Notes: generated from the letters alone by a model not told the origin. Counted from the first letter of the stretch, positions 54,350-63,851 are shown. The stretch is DNA of 64,000 bases from Pelorhabdus rhamnosifermentans (GCF_018835585.1 NZ_JAHGVE010000004.1:175017-239016), one strand, 5' to 3'. Numbers and translations are program-made.

Positions 54350-55108
54350 ATGTGCAATAGATGTGAACGCGTGGTAATTATTACAGGAGCAGCATCAGGA
54401 ATTGGGAAAGTCCTATCCATGACTTCGGCAAATAACGGTTATCATGTTTTTTTATTTGATCGTGATGAGGATAAGCTGGTACAAGCCGTTCGTGATGAAT
54501 TGACAACTGATAAAGCTGATTTTTTTGTCGGCGATGTTACTATAAAGAGCGACGTTGATGCGGCACTGGAAAGATGTATTGAAAAATTCGGTCGTGTTGA
54601 TGCATTAGTTTCTAATGCGGGTATAATGGAAAAAGCAGAGTTTCTTGAAATGACGGAAGATCAATGGAATAAAACAATGGATGTGAACTTAAAAGGAACC
54701 TTCCTTTGGGGGCAGACAGCGGCCAAATGGATGGTTGAGAATCATCAAAGTGGTAGCATCGTAAATATTGCTTGTATGAGGGCTAGTCTTGTAGGAAAGC
54801 GTATGGCGGCATATGCAGCGTCAAAGGCTGGCGTTCGAACGCTAACTAAAGCAATGGCTGTTGAATTAGCTCCTTATCAAATAACTGTTAATGCAATTGA
54901 ACCAGGCAGGACTTCTACCGATCTTTTAAAAAAACATATTACCGATATTAATGGGGAAGCTTTACGCCAAAAACTTATTCCGCTTGGAAGATTTGCTATG
55001 CCCGAGGAAATCGCTCAAACAGTACTCTTCTTAATTTCTGAGCAGGCAAAATATATTACGGGAGCATCTATTCCTGTAGATGGTGGATATAGTATTGCAA
55101 AGGATTAA
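54350..55108 (+). CDS. SDR family oxidoreductase with altered catalytic Ser
   Basis: This 252-residue short-chain dehydrogenase has the nucleotide-binding TGAASGIG at residues 12-19, NAG near 89-91, and catalytic Tyr155 and Lys159 (YAASK). The catalytic Ser, normally 13 residues before Tyr, is Cys142 (NIACMRA), which should change or weaken activity. Cysteines at residues 2 and 5 (MCNRC) are also unusual. It starts 41 bases after arsC with AAGGAGAT and precedes the operon terminator, so it is probably co-expressed. Substrate unknown. Confidence 0.85.
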   Translation: MCNRCERVVIITGAASGIGKVLSMTSANNGYHVFLFDRDEDKLVQAVRDELTTDKADFFVGDVTIKSDVDAALERCIEKFGRVDALVSNAGIMEKAEFLEMTEDQWNKTMDVNLKGTFLWGQTAAKWMVENHQSGSIVNIACMRASLVGKRMAAYAASKAGVRTLTKAMAVELAPYQITVNAIEPGRTSTDLLKKHITDINGEALRQKLIPLGRFAMPEEIAQTVLFLISEQAKYITGASIPVDGGYSIAKD

Positions 55109-55167
55109 CATTTGTTTATGTATACTTATTATTGTAAGAGACTGCGATGAATTATCAAAATATTTTA

Positions 55168-55200
55168 AACTACCGTGATGTTTATCACGGCAGTTTTTTT
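55168..55200 (+). terminator. Intrinsic terminator of the arsenic operon
   Basis: A 12-bp stem with one mismatch (55168-55179 with 55184-55195) and a 4-base loop is followed by a long T-tract. Confidence 0.88.
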
Positions 55201-55371
55201 TGTCTTATTATATAATCAGATTGTTAAAATTTGAACTAGAAGAAGTCGCTTATGTATTTGGAGAAGCTGATATTTCTATAATCTTAGTCTTGTCCATTAG
55301 AAGATACGGTTGCTGCAATTCTTTTCATTGCCATTCCAAATGCACATATCAAAAAAGAAAGAGGTGTAAAC

Positions 55372-56394
55372 ATGGGCTATTGTCTAGACAAGGATGGATT
55401 CAATCAGGTATTAAATGAATGGTCGAAAGAATATATCGTCTATGCTCCCAAGCTTTTTAAGGGTGGGGGGAATTTCTCGGATACTGATCGCATCCGTTAC
55501 GGAGAAATCCATACAGTTGAAGAAATTATTTTTGACCGTAAATCGGATTACTCGTTTAAGGAGGTATTGCTGCCTTTGTCGCAGACGTTGTTCTTTTTTA
55601 CCGAGAATATGGTAAAAGAAGCTGATTTTCCGAAAAAAGGGGCAGTTATTTTATTGCGCAGCTGCGATCTTAATGCTGTGAAGCGGCTGGATGCAATTTA
55701 TCTTGAAAACGGCTCTGAAGATTACTATTATAAACGCCTGCGGGATAAAGTAAAGTTTATCTTGATTGGCTGTGAGCATTCCTTTGAAAACTGTTTTTGT
55801 GTCGACATGGGAACCAACAGCGTCGACAGTTATGATGCTTACCTTGAATTTAAGAACGGTGAAATATTTGTGGATAATCATAATGATGCGTGGAAAACAT
55901 TATTTACTGCGCATAGTATTGGAACGCCTGCTGTAATTCCTTCCTATGTAACCAAAAATGAGACGCATGTTCATATACCGGATGGAATCACGCCGGATAT
56001 CGCACACTCGAAAATGTGGGATGAGTATGACAGCCGCTGTATTAACTGCGGGCGCTGCAATTTTGTATGTCCCACCTGTACCTGTTTTACTATGCAGGAT
56101 ATATTCTACACAGATAACGGAAAAGTTGGAGAACGGCGTCGTGTATGGGCATCTTGTATGGTGGATGGCTTTACTGATGTTGCTGGCGGCGGTTCTTACC
56201 GCAAAAAGAATGGGCAGAGAATGCGTTTTAAAGTACTTCACAAAGTGTATGATTTTAAAAAGCGCAACGGCTATCATATGTGCGTAGGATGCGGACGCTG
56301 CGATGATATTTGTCCTGAGTATATATCTTTTGCTAATTCCATAAATAAGCTGGGTGCAGCAGTTAAGGAGGTGTCATTAAATGCCGTCAAATGA
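55372..56394 (+). CDS. asrA: Anaerobic sulfite reductase subunit A
   Basis: AsrA passes electrons toward the sirohaem subunit. The 340-residue protein has an N-terminal domain typical of the family and two C-terminal [4Fe-4S] motifs (CINCGRCNFVCPTCTC near 223, CVGCGRCDDICP near 304). GAAAGAGGTG lies ahead of the ATG. It overlaps asrB by 14 bases. The enzyme reduces sulfite to sulfide with NADH. The 263-base gap upstream, after the SDR terminator, shows no recognisable regulator site. Confidence 0.93.
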   Translation: MGYCLDKDGFNQVLNEWSKEYIVYAPKLFKGGGNFSDTDRIRYGEIHTVEEIIFDRKSDYSFKEVLLPLSQTLFFFTENMVKEADFPKKGAVILLRSCDLNAVKRLDAIYLENGSEDYYYKRLRDKVKFILIGCEHSFENCFCVDMGTNSVDSYDAYLEFKNGEIFVDNHNDAWKTLFTAHSIGTPAVIPSYVTKNETHVHIPDGITPDIAHSKMWDEYDSRCINCGRCNFVCPTCTCFTMQDIFYTDNGKVGERRRVWASCMVDGFTDVAGGGSYRKKNGQRMRFKVLHKVYDFKKRNGYHMCVGCGRCDDICPEYISFANSINKLGAAVKEVSLNAVK

Positions 56395-57175
56395 GTACAT
56401 TCCTTTCCTGACTGAGATTCGGGATGTTATTAAACACACGGATATTGAATATACCTTTCGTGTTACTTATGAGGGAAATGTGAAACCGGGACAGTTTTTT
56501 GAAGTATCAATCCCTAAGTATGGCGAAGCTCCAATATCAGTAAGCGGTATTGGTAATGGCACCGTAGATTTGACCATCCGCCGCGTCGGTAAGGTTACCC
56601 ATGAAATTTTTGAGCATTATGTTGGTGATAAATTATTCATGCGCGGTCCTTACGGCAATGGCTTTGACATAGATAACTACAAAGGGAAAGAACTTGTAGT
56701 TATCGTCGGAGGAACTGGCCTTTCACCGGTAAAAGGTATTGTCGATTATTTTTGCAGTCACAGGGAAGAAACAAAAAACATGACTTTAATAGCAGGGTTT
56801 AAAACACCAAAGGATGTTTTATTTAGTACAGATTTTGGTCTCTGGAAGAAAAAAATGAATGTGATTTTGACTGTAGACAATGCGGAAAACGATACTACAT
56901 GTAAAACTGGCTTAGTTACTCAATATATTCCACAGTTAAATTTTGAAAATTTCAATAAAGCAGTCGCAATTGTTGTGGGGCCACCAATGATGATGAAGTT
57001 TACTACACAAGGACTTCTAGAAAGAGGTTTTAAAGAAAATAATATTTGGATTTCTTATGAACGAAAGATGTGCTGTGGCATAGGAAAATGCGGCCATTGT
57101 AAAACTGATGACACCTATATTTGTCTGGACGGCCCTGTATTCAATTTTGTAAAAGGCCGTCAATTATTTGATTAG
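56381..57175 (+). CDS. asrB: Anaerobic sulfite reductase subunit B
   Basis: AsrB is the flavin- and NAD-binding subunit, related to dihydroorotate dehydrogenase electron transfer proteins. The 264-residue protein has the FAD-binding part (MRGPYGNGFD near residue 86), a nucleotide-binding VVIVGGTGLSPVKG near 105, and a C-terminal [2Fe-2S] motif (CCGIGKCGHC). AAGGAGGTG precedes the ATG. Subunit order A-B-C is standard. Confidence 0.93.
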   Translation: MPSNEYIPFLTEIRDVIKHTDIEYTFRVTYEGNVKPGQFFEVSIPKYGEAPISVSGIGNGTVDLTIRRVGKVTHEIFEHYVGDKLFMRGPYGNGFDIDNYKGKELVVIVGGTGLSPVKGIVDYFCSHREETKNMTLIAGFKTPKDVLFSTDFGLWKKKMNVILTVDNAENDTTCKTGLVTQYIPQLNFENFNKAVAIVVGPPMMMKFTTQGLLERGFKENNIWISYERKMCCGIGKCGHCKTDDTYICLDGPVFNFVKGRQLFD

Positions 57176-57190
57176 AAAGGGGGGGATCAA

Positions 57191-58153
57191 ATGGACGTTA
57201 ATACCAAAAAAATAAAAAAGAATGCATTTCGAGTGACAAAACATAGAGGTTTTACTGCATCGCGTATTCGTGTTCCAGGTGGTTATTTGGAAGCAAAGTA
57301 TTTAGGGATGATTCAAAATATTGCAGAAACCTATGGCAACGGTATCGTAAATATTACAACCCGGCAGGGATTTGAAATTCCCGGTATTAAGTTTGAAGAT
57401 ATACCTAGGGTAAATGAACTAATTCAGCCCATTATCGCAGGATTGGATATTAATCAAGAAGCTTGGGGACAAGGGTATACTTCTTCCGGTACAAGAAATG
57501 TTACAGCCTGTGTGGGAAACAATGTATGCCCTTACGCTTGTTATAACACCTCTCAATTTGCAAAGAGAATTGAAAAGGAAATTTTTCCAAATGACTTGCA
57601 TTTTAAGGTGGCTCTTACAGGTTGTCCTAATGATTGTGCCAAAGTAAGAATGCATGATTTTGGTATTATGGGGATGACTTCGCCTCAATATGATAAGGAA
57701 CGTTGTGTTAGTTGTGGTGCCTGCGTAAAAGCCTGTACTAAAAAGTCAGTAAGTGCTTTGGAAACCGTAAACTTCAAGGTAATGCGCAATGCCAAGAAGT
57801 GCATTGGTTGTGGTGAGTGTGTTTTGAACTGTCCAACTGGGGCTTGGACGCGCAGCCATGAAAAGTACTTCCGTTTAACTATTTTCGGCAGAACCGGTAA
57901 GAAAAATCCCCGTTTGGGCGAAGACTTTATAAAATGGGCAGATGAAGATAGTATTATCAAAATCATCTGCAATACCTACGACTATGTGAAAAATTATATA
58001 GATCCATTTGCGCCCGGAGGTAAAGAACATATCGGGTACATTGTGGACAGAACGGGTTTTGAAGAATTCAAAAAATGGGTTTTGAAAGATGTTCATTTGC
58101 CAGCAATCGCGGAAATATGCACGCCTATTTATTGGAAAGGTATTAAATATTGA
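57191..58153 (+). CDS. asrC: Anaerobic sulfite reductase subunit C (sirohaem subunit)
   Basis: AsrC carries the sirohaem-[4Fe-4S] active site. The 320-residue protein has the Cys-x5-Cys (CVGNNVC near 112) and Cys-x3-Cys (GCPNDC near 141) ligands and two ferredoxin-type motifs (CVSCGACVKAC, CIGCGECVLNC). It starts 16 bases after asrB with AAAGGGGGGG. All ligands are present, so an active dissimilatory-type sulfite reductase is expected. Confidence 0.94.
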   Translation: MDVNTKKIKKNAFRVTKHRGFTASRIRVPGGYLEAKYLGMIQNIAETYGNGIVNITTRQGFEIPGIKFEDIPRVNELIQPIIAGLDINQEAWGQGYTSSGTRNVTACVGNNVCPYACYNTSQFAKRIEKEIFPNDLHFKVALTGCPNDCAKVRMHDFGIMGMTSPQYDKERCVSCGACVKACTKKSVSALETVNFKVMRNAKKCIGCGECVLNCPTGAWTRSHEKYFRLTIFGRTGKKNPRLGEDFIKWADEDSIIKIICNTYDYVKNYIDPFAPGGKEHIGYIVDRTGFEEFKKWVLKDVHLPAIAEICTPIYWKGIKY

Positions 58154-58527
58154 TAATTTTTGCAACTCTGTAGAGAAAATATCAACAATCTAGTCTAAAA
58201 AGTTGCTACTGTTAGTCGTAATGCCCGCTAACATTCCGCATGGTCTAAATGCTATAGATAATTTTAAAATGTTACTAGTTACTAATTGATGTTAAAAATG
58301 ATATAGAGTGAGTTCCTTTTTTATGTTAATTGAAGCTATGTACAAAATGGTGTCATCGGTATGTCGGTGATGCCATTTTTAGGTTAAACTGTAGTAATCT
58401 GTTTTTTGCCATTTGTATTGGTTTTGTTGTAAACAGTTTAATTACATGTACAGATAAAAGGATAGTATTTTTACAAGTGATACATAATATTGCTAAATAT
58501 ATATTAAAAGGGAGGTTTATCTTTAAT
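58154..58527 (+). other. Intergenic region asrC-hcp with hairpin and palindrome
   Basis: No gene is seen in these 374 bases. An imperfect hairpin at 58344-58380 ends in a T-tract and probably ends asrABC transcripts. A palindrome TGTAA-N9-TTACA (58428-58446) lies 82 bases before hcp and could be a regulator site. GGGAGG at 58510-58515 is the hcp ribosome binding site, 12 bases from the ATG. Confidence 0.5.
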
Positions 58528-60192
58528 ATGGAAAATGCGATGTTTTGTTATCAGTGTGAGCAGACCGCAGGCGGTAAAGGTTGCGTAAAAATGGGCGTAT
58601 GCGGTAAAACCCCCGAAGTTGCAGGTCTACAGGATGTTCTTATTCACTCTTTAAAGGGAATCGGTTATTATGGTTGGCAAATTATACAAGCTGGCGGAAA
58701 AATTGATACTCTTACCTACAAGTTTGTCATGGATACAATGTTTTCTACCCTTACCAATGTAAACTTTGATCCTGAACGTTTTGTGAGCTATATACAAGAA
58801 TCCAACAAAATTAAATCTCAACTTAAGGAACAGTTAGGTGACAAAGCTAAGTTTGCACCAGCGGAAGCAGATTATGTGGCTCCAGCTACTAAGGAAGAAA
58901 TGCTCAAGGATGCCCAAAATTTTGGCATTATGACGGATCAATCCATGGATATGAATATCCGGTCTTTACAGCAAACGCTAATTTATGGTTTTAAAGGCAT
59001 GGCAGCCTATGCTCACCACGCCCTAGTGCTTGGAAAGAAAGATGAAGAAGTAGGAAATTTTTTCTTCAAAGGACTGGCAGCTACATTAGATAAATCATTA
59101 GGCGTGCCTGACTGGCTAGGCTTATGTATGGAACTTGGCAAGACTAATTTTAAGTGCATGGAAATGCTTGATGCAGCTAATACCGGTGAATATGGTAATC
59201 CAGAACCCACAGAAATACTCATATCCAGAAAGGCGGGGCCGTTCATCGTCATCTCTGGACACGACATGAAAGATCTTAAACAATTGTTAGAGCAAACAGA
59301 AGGTAAAGGTATCAACATTTATACCCATGGCGAAATGATACCCGCCCACGGCTATCCTGAACTGAAAAAACATAAGCATCTGATTGGGAACTTCGGCACT
59401 GCATGGCAGAATCAACAAAAGGAATTCGACAATCTACCCGGTTGTGTCCTTATGACAACAAACTGCCTAATGACGCCGCGTGATAGCTACAGCGACAGGA
59501 TATTCGCAACAAGTATCGTTGGTTTTTCTGATATGCCTTATATCGAGGAACACAATGGTCGTAAAGATTTTACACCCATTATCAATAAGGCTTTGGAACT
59601 TAGAGGATTCAAAGAAGATGAACCTGAACGCAAGATTACTGTTGGTTTTGGGCATCATGCGGTCCTTAGCAATGCAGGGAAGATTGTAGAGGCTGTAAAA
59701 TCAGGTGAAATCAAGCACTTCTTCTTAATTGGCGGTTGTGATGGTGCTCGGCCAGGTAGAAGTTATTACACCGATTTTGCCGATAAAACTCCCCACAATA
59801 CCTTGATGCTTACGTTAGCTTGCGGTAAATACCGATTTAATTATAAAGACTTTGGTACGTTGGCTGGATTTCCCCGACTGCTTGATGTGGGGCAATGCAA
59901 TGATTCGTTTTCTGCAATTCGTATCGCCGTTGCTTTAGCCAAAGCATTTAACTGTGGCGTAAATGAGCTGCCTCTTACACTCGTACTATCCTGGTATGAG
60001 CAGAAAGCAGTTGCTATACTTCTTACGCTATTATCTCTCGATATTCACAATATCTATATCGGTCCCACACTTCCTGCTTTCTTTACTCCTGACGTACTGC
60101 AAACTTTGGTAGAAAAATTTAAAATCAAACTTGTTTCAACTGCTGAAAAAGATATTGAAGCAATTTTAGGAGCGAATGCACTAAAGGCATAA
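58528..60192 (+). CDS. hcp: Hydroxylamine reductase (hybrid cluster protein)
   Basis: Hcp contains a [4Fe-4S] cluster and a hybrid 4Fe-2S-2O cluster and protects anaerobes against nitric oxide and related stress. The 554-residue protein starts MENAMFCYQCEQTAGGKGC with Cys7, Cys10, Cys19 and Cys25, the C-x2-C-x8-C-x5-C spacing of strict-anaerobe class I enzymes. TTNCLMTP, GGCDGARPGRSYYTDFA and LDVGQCNDS carry the hybrid-cluster ligands. The ATG at 58528 is chosen because the frame upstream has no family homology. Confidence 0.95.
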   Translation: MENAMFCYQCEQTAGGKGCVKMGVCGKTPEVAGLQDVLIHSLKGIGYYGWQIIQAGGKIDTLTYKFVMDTMFSTLTNVNFDPERFVSYIQESNKIKSQLKEQLGDKAKFAPAEADYVAPATKEEMLKDAQNFGIMTDQSMDMNIRSLQQTLIYGFKGMAAYAHHALVLGKKDEEVGNFFFKGLAATLDKSLGVPDWLGLCMELGKTNFKCMEMLDAANTGEYGNPEPTEILISRKAGPFIVISGHDMKDLKQLLEQTEGKGINIYTHGEMIPAHGYPELKKHKHLIGNFGTAWQNQQKEFDNLPGCVLMTTNCLMTPRDSYSDRIFATSIVGFSDMPYIEEHNGRKDFTPIINKALELRGFKEDEPERKITVGFGHHAVLSNAGKIVEAVKSGEIKHFFLIGGCDGARPGRSYYTDFADKTPHNTLMLTLACGKYRFNYKDFGTLAGFPRLLDVGQCNDSFSAIRIAVALAKAFNCGVNELPLTLVLSWYEQKAVAILLTLLSLDIHNIYIGPTLPAFFTPDVLQTLVEKFKIKLVSTAEKDIEAILGANALKA

Positions 60193-60297
60193 CATAATCG
60201 GAATAAGCGCCTAGAATATTGAAACTATTCTGATTTTTATATTGAATAGTAGGAGTCTATGTTTATATGATAACGGATTTTATTGATAATGAACTAG

Positions 60298-60367
60298 AGG
60301 GTGTCCAAAAAGTAAAGACTAAAAAAGGGACTGGAACTCATGAAAGAAAAGGGTTCTAGCCCCCTTT
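60298..60367. mobile_element. Possible solo insertion sequence end
   Basis: GGGTGTCCAAAAAGT (60300-60314) resembles terminal inverted repeats of IS1182-like elements as I recall them. It is followed by an imperfect hairpin (60324-60339 with 60351-60367) whose minus-strand side has a T-tract, as in transposase gene ends. No transposase and no partner repeat are seen nearby. Confidence 0.35.
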
Positions 60368-60504
60368 CGGTAATGCGAGTATATCGTCTAGTACTTCGTT
60401 TAGCATAGCGCATGGATATTAAGACAACTAATTGAGTGCTCTAATTATGACGCGAATCCTGAAACATGAGCGTCATCAGAATTTGTTATCTATGCAGCAA
60501 TTCG

Positions 60505-60518
60505 TGATTTGCATCACA
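60505..60518. promoter_or_regulatory. CRP/FNR family-like palindrome
   Basis: GTGATTTGCATCAC is a perfect GTGA-N6-TCAC palindrome, the form bound by CRP and by HcpR-type regulators of hcp genes. It lies downstream of hcp and about 350 bases before the CGGC gene. No promoter was tied to it. Confidence 0.5.
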
Positions 60519-60868
60519 GACAGTTGTCTTTCCTAGAGGTAGACTTATCTTAATTATGCTAAGCCTTTTAGGAAGTGAGAGCGGAATGCGAGCATGGAAC
60601 TGGTTTTGCCAATTTGGTATAGACAAAAATGAGAGTAGTGATTCAAAAAAATATTCGTTGAAAAATTCCATATGTGTTAACAAAAATACTAATTATGATG
60701 ATGGGACGGAAGAGTTTTGTACTAGGTTAAACGGGCGAGGAATATGCCAATGCGGTAGTACCTTTCGAGGGTTACATTGCATATGGTCACATTATCGTAG
60801 AACATAATATATATAAGAAAATTCTAGTAATGTCCCCACATGTCCTGAATATAAATATGAGGTGAATT

Positions 60869-61255
60869 ATGAAAATTGCTATACTAGTCAGGGAAGAAAC
60901 CATGCAACGTTGTACAGGTAGAGGTTGTCTTAACGCTTTTTTTCAGAGAAAGGACGCTTTTGGGAGATATGAGGGCAAGATAGAGCTTGTTACTTTTTCT
61001 CACGCTGGAGGAGACATTGATCATAAAATCGAGACGATGATTAAGAACGGTGTGGATGTGGTGCATTTGTCGTCTTGTATGCGGGGAAAGGCATCAAATT
61101 ATGAAACCTTGGCAAAGCGTCTTGGAGAACACTTTTATGTCGTTGGATACACCCATGGGGCGGAAAATGGCAAGAGAAAAGATACAATATTTTCTCTTGC
61201 GCCGCGCGGAATTGCAGAGCAAATAAGTGTGAAAGAGGATAAAGAAATCTATTAA
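60869..61255 (+). CDS. CGGC domain protein
   Basis: This 128-residue protein matches the CGGC family opening KIAILVREETMQRC. The Cys15-x4-Cys20 motif (CTGRGC) and VHLSSCMRGK near residue 67 supply conserved cysteines that could bind metal or act in redox chemistry. Function is not known. It sits downstream of asrABC and hcp, so a role in redox or nitrosative stress is plausible. AATATGAGGTG precedes the ATG. Confidence 0.82.
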   Translation: MKIAILVREETMQRCTGRGCLNAFFQRKDAFGRYEGKIELVTFSHAGGDIDHKIETMIKNGVDVVHLSSCMRGKASNYETLAKRLGEHFYVVGYTHGAENGKRKDTIFSLAPRGIAEQISVKEDKEIY

Positions 61256-61272
61256 TAGTAACGATTAATAGA

Positions 61273-61400
61273 TTTCGCGATTAGCGAAACCATCGATTAT
61301 TCTCAACCGCCAAAGGAATATTCGGAAGTTAATCGCGCTATTACTAATAAAATTAGCTATTTCTTTAACTTCCGATAATTTATAGTTATCGGAAGTTAAA
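61273..61400. repeat. Set of overlapping inverted repeats
   Basis: Between the convergent CGGC and chemoreceptor genes lie TTTCGC/GCGAAA (61273-61278, 61284-61289), then TCGGAAGTTAA (61321-61331), its complement within TTTAACTTCCGATAA (61364-61378), and a further copy TTATCGGAAGTTAAA (61386-61400). The last two form a perfect 15-bp hairpin; the first copy can pair with the middle segment instead. Confidence 0.8.
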
Positions 61401-61497
61401 TAGGAATACACAAGGTTTTCCTGCTGTTTGGGTAAAATAAGCCGCTGGACGCGCGTGCAGTCCGGATGGGTTTATAAAAAGCTGTCCTATTTTGGGA

Positions 61498-63225
61498 TTA
61501 AATCTGGAACTTGCTAGCAGTATCGCGGAGATTTACAGCTAGTTGAGCCAGCGCTTGACTTGATGAAGCGATTTCTTCCATAGATGCCGATTGTTCTTCG
61601 GTTGCAGCTGATACCGTCTGTGCTTCTTCAGCTGCCTTTTCGCTTAACTCATCAATTTGTTTTACTGAGCCAACAAATTGATGAGTGCCAATAGCCAGTT
61701 GATCGATGGCTGAAGATATTTCTTTTACTTGTCCAGATACTTGAGTTATCAGCATTGAAATTTCTAAAAGGGTTTGTCCTGATTCATTGACTACTTCTGT
61801 TCCTAGCTTGACTTCAAGAGTGCCATCTCTCATGGCTACTACAGCTTTGTCTGTATCACTCTGAATTTCACCAATTAGTGTGGCGATTTGTTCGGCGGAA
61901 TCTTGCGATTGTTCTGCAAGCTTGCGAACTTCTTCTGCTACTACAGCAAAACCACGCCCTTGTTCACCCGCACGAGCTGCCTCAATGGCGGCATTTAAGG
62001 CCAGTAAATTGGTTTGCCCGGCAATCCCAGTGATAGTATCGAGAATTTGACCGATTTCCTTAGACCTTTCCCCCAATTTAGCTACTAGTGCAGCGGAGGC
62101 GGTAACATTTTCTTCGATATAGTTCATTTTCTTTATCGCTTTATCCATCGATTTGTTACCTTGGTTCGCTATTTCAGCTACCTGAGCGGATTGCGTGGCT
62201 AACTCATTGGCGTTAGCAGCAACTTGCTGGATTTTTGCTGACATCTGCTGTACAACAACGGCTGTGTCATTGGCTACACTTAGTTGCTGCTTTGCACCTT
62301 TGGCTACATCGGTAATGGAAATAGCAACTTGGTTGGCAGCTTGAGCTGATTGATCGGCACTAGCAGTCATTTCTTCACTTGAGGCAGCTAGCAATTCGGA
62401 TTGCCTTAACATTTGACCAATAAGATCGCGCATACTGCTGCGCATACTGGCCAATGACTGGCCCATTTCTCCAAATTCGTCTTTACGGGAAAGAAGTGCC
62501 TTATTTATGACAGTTTCATAGTCACCTTCAGCCATACGGTCAAGAAAGGTGGTTGTAGCTTTTACAGGTTTGATGATCATCTTGGTGAGGCTTAAACTGA
62601 GCGTGATTCCTATAAGAAATATGATCCCTGTCAATGTGATCGACACAGTACGGGCATTTGATGCATTCTCTTTGGATTGGGTTACTTGATCTTTAACGAT
62701 TTTAGAGTTATCTTCTACGATGGTTGATAGTGCCTTTTGGAGCTCTTGGGCGAATGGTGTTAGTTCTCTGGTAGTAGCACTACTAATCAATTGATCCTGT
62801 GCCTCGCGCGCAGTATCCCCGCTCTTTTTAGCTGCATGTCCATCAGCTAGTGCTGGTATAAGTCGCTCCCTAACACCTGCGTAATAAGTATTAGTGTCGC
62901 TAATAAGCTTCTCAATGGACGCTTTCTTTTCCGGCGAAGCTTTAGCAAGAATCTGATTTTCTAATTCCACAACGGTGTTCATTCGTTCTATAAACCCCTG
63001 ACGGTTGCTATCATTGCCATCGGCGATGAACCGTCTGATTTCGAGAACAGCTCCAGTGTATAAATTTTCGGCTTTTGATGCTAAAAGCGCTCTGGCGTTC
63101 GCCTCTTCGATGGCGGTTATACTAGTAGTATTTTGTTGAGCAGCAAAGTAAAAATTAAATCCCAAAACTAATAGCAACATCATGATAAATCCGAGTCCCA
63201 GGCTGATTTTTGTACCAATTTTCAT
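61498..63225 (-). CDS. Methyl-accepting chemotaxis protein
   Basis: This 575-residue transmembrane chemoreceptor has a first membrane helix (about 7-29), a helical periplasmic 4HB-type sensor domain (about 30-190), a second helix (about 193-213), a HAMP domain (about 214-268) and a long cytoplasmic signalling hairpin. The hairpin tip reads [20 protein letters not shown] near residue 402, the CheA/CheW contact site. Heptad-rich methylation regions flank it. AGGAGAGG precedes the ATG. The ligand cannot be told from sequence. Confidence 0.93.
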   Translation of the reverse strand: MKIGTKISLGLGFIMMLLLVLGFNFYFAAQQNTTSITAIEEANARALLASKAENLYTGAVLEIRRFIADGNDSNRQGFIERMNTVVELENQILAKASPEKKASIEKLISDTNTYYAGVRERLIPALADGHAAKKSGDTAREAQDQLISSATTRELTPFAQELQKALSTIVEDNSKIVKDQVTQSKENASNARTVSITLTGIIFLIGITLSLSLTKMIIKPVKATTTFLDRMAEGDYETVINKALLSRKDEFGEMGQSLASMRSSMRDLIGQMLRQSELLAASSEEMTASADQSAQAANQVAISITDVAKGAKQQLSVANDTAVVVQQMSAKIQQVAANANELATQSAQVAEIANQGNKSMDKAIKKMNYIEENVTASAALVAKLGERSKEIGQILDTITGIAGQTNLLALNAAIEAARAGEQGRGFAVVAEEVRKLAEQSQDSAEQIATLIGEIQSDTDKAVVAMRDGTLEVKLGTEVVNESGQTLLEISMLITQVSGQVKEISSAIDQLAIGTHQFVGSVKQIDELSEKAAEEAQTVSAATEEQSASMEEIASSSQALAQLAVNLRDTASKFQI

Positions 63226-63334
63226 ACTAAACCTCTCCTATTTTAATTCCTGAAATCTATGCTATACTAAAACTTTTCGGAAATATGACCTTGCTTGTAT
63301 TAATTGCAAAAACGCTCTCTATACCAAGTGCTCC

Positions 63335-63373
63335 CCGAAAACAAAACTGACACCGTACAAAACGTTGTCAGTT
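63335..63373 (-). terminator. Intrinsic terminator after the MaoC gene
   Basis: On the minus strand a stem (AACTGACA with TGTCAGTT, 63373 to 63345) is followed by TTTTGTTTTC. It lies 62 bases after the MaoC stop codon and before the chemoreceptor gene. Confidence 0.75.
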
Positions 63374-63434
63374 GTCAGTCATCACAATGTTATTAATCGT
63401 TCATACCTGCTTATCAGACTCCTTATATCAGTTC

Positions 63435-63851
63435 TTATTTCTTCATTACAAAGGCTTTTCCATCAACAACAACAACGCCGGTTTGAGTTGTAACTATTGT
63501 TTTTAGAACCAAACGATGTTTGGCTTCGTTTTTCTCAATCACTTCGACGGTGGCAGTAATCGTATCGCCCATTCTTACCGGGGCCTTAAATGATAACTCT
63601 TGCCCTAAATAAATAGTATTAATTCCTGGGAGAGTTGTGCCAAGTACAGCAGAAATAAAACCAGCCGTTAACATACCATGAGCAATACGTCCTTGAAACA
63701 TTGTATCTTTAGCAAACTGTTCATTAATATGTACCGGGTTAAAATCCCCTGTTATCCCTGCAAAGGTATACACATCATGCTCTGCTATCGTCTTAGATAA
63801 ACTGGCTGTATCCCCAATTTGGATATCAGCAAATTTAATATCTTGTGCCAT
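63435..63851 (-). CDS. MaoC family (R)-enoyl-CoA hydratase
   Basis: This 138-residue hot-dog fold hydratase interconverts enoyl-CoA and (R)-3-hydroxyacyl-CoA. Catalytic Asp36 and His41 are in GDFNPVHINEQFA, followed by GRIAHGMLTAGF, the PhaJ signature. GGTGGAGG precedes the ATG. The 3' end of a 3-hydroxyacyl-CoA dehydrogenase gene lies just upstream on the same strand, so both probably belong to a butyryl-CoA or fatty acid operon that continues beyond the window. Confidence 0.92.
   Translation of the reverse strand: MAQDIKFADIQIGDTASLSKTIAEHDVYTFAGITGDFNPVHINEQFAKDTMFQGRIAHGMLTAGFISAVLGTTLPGINTIYLGQELSFKAPVRMGDTITATVEVIEKNEAKHRLVLKTIVTTQTGVVVVDGKAFVMKK

Larger units (their letters stand above)
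60193..60868. other. Long spacer without a convincing gene
   Basis: These 676 bases follow hcp. A short reading frame at 60556-60807 has no recognisable family features and no ribosome binding site. Another frame just before the CGGC gene (about 60731-60865) reads EEYANAVVPFEGYIAYGHIIVEH, protein-like but without a start codon, so a decayed gene is possible. The region also holds a possible insertion sequence end and a CRP/FNR-like palindrome, listed separately. Confidence 0.5.

Noticed and set aside
46631..55108. Mobile genomic island boundaries around the arsenic genes
   Set aside because: No integrase, transposase, tRNA target or direct repeats were seen at the edges, so transfer is possible but unsupported.
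55200..55418. 72-codon open frame overlapping the start of asrA
   Set aside because: It runs into asrA in another frame and has no start signal or family features.
60556..60807. 83-codon open frame after hcp
   Set aside because: No ribosome binding site, odd composition and no recognisable motifs; treated as non-coding or decayed.
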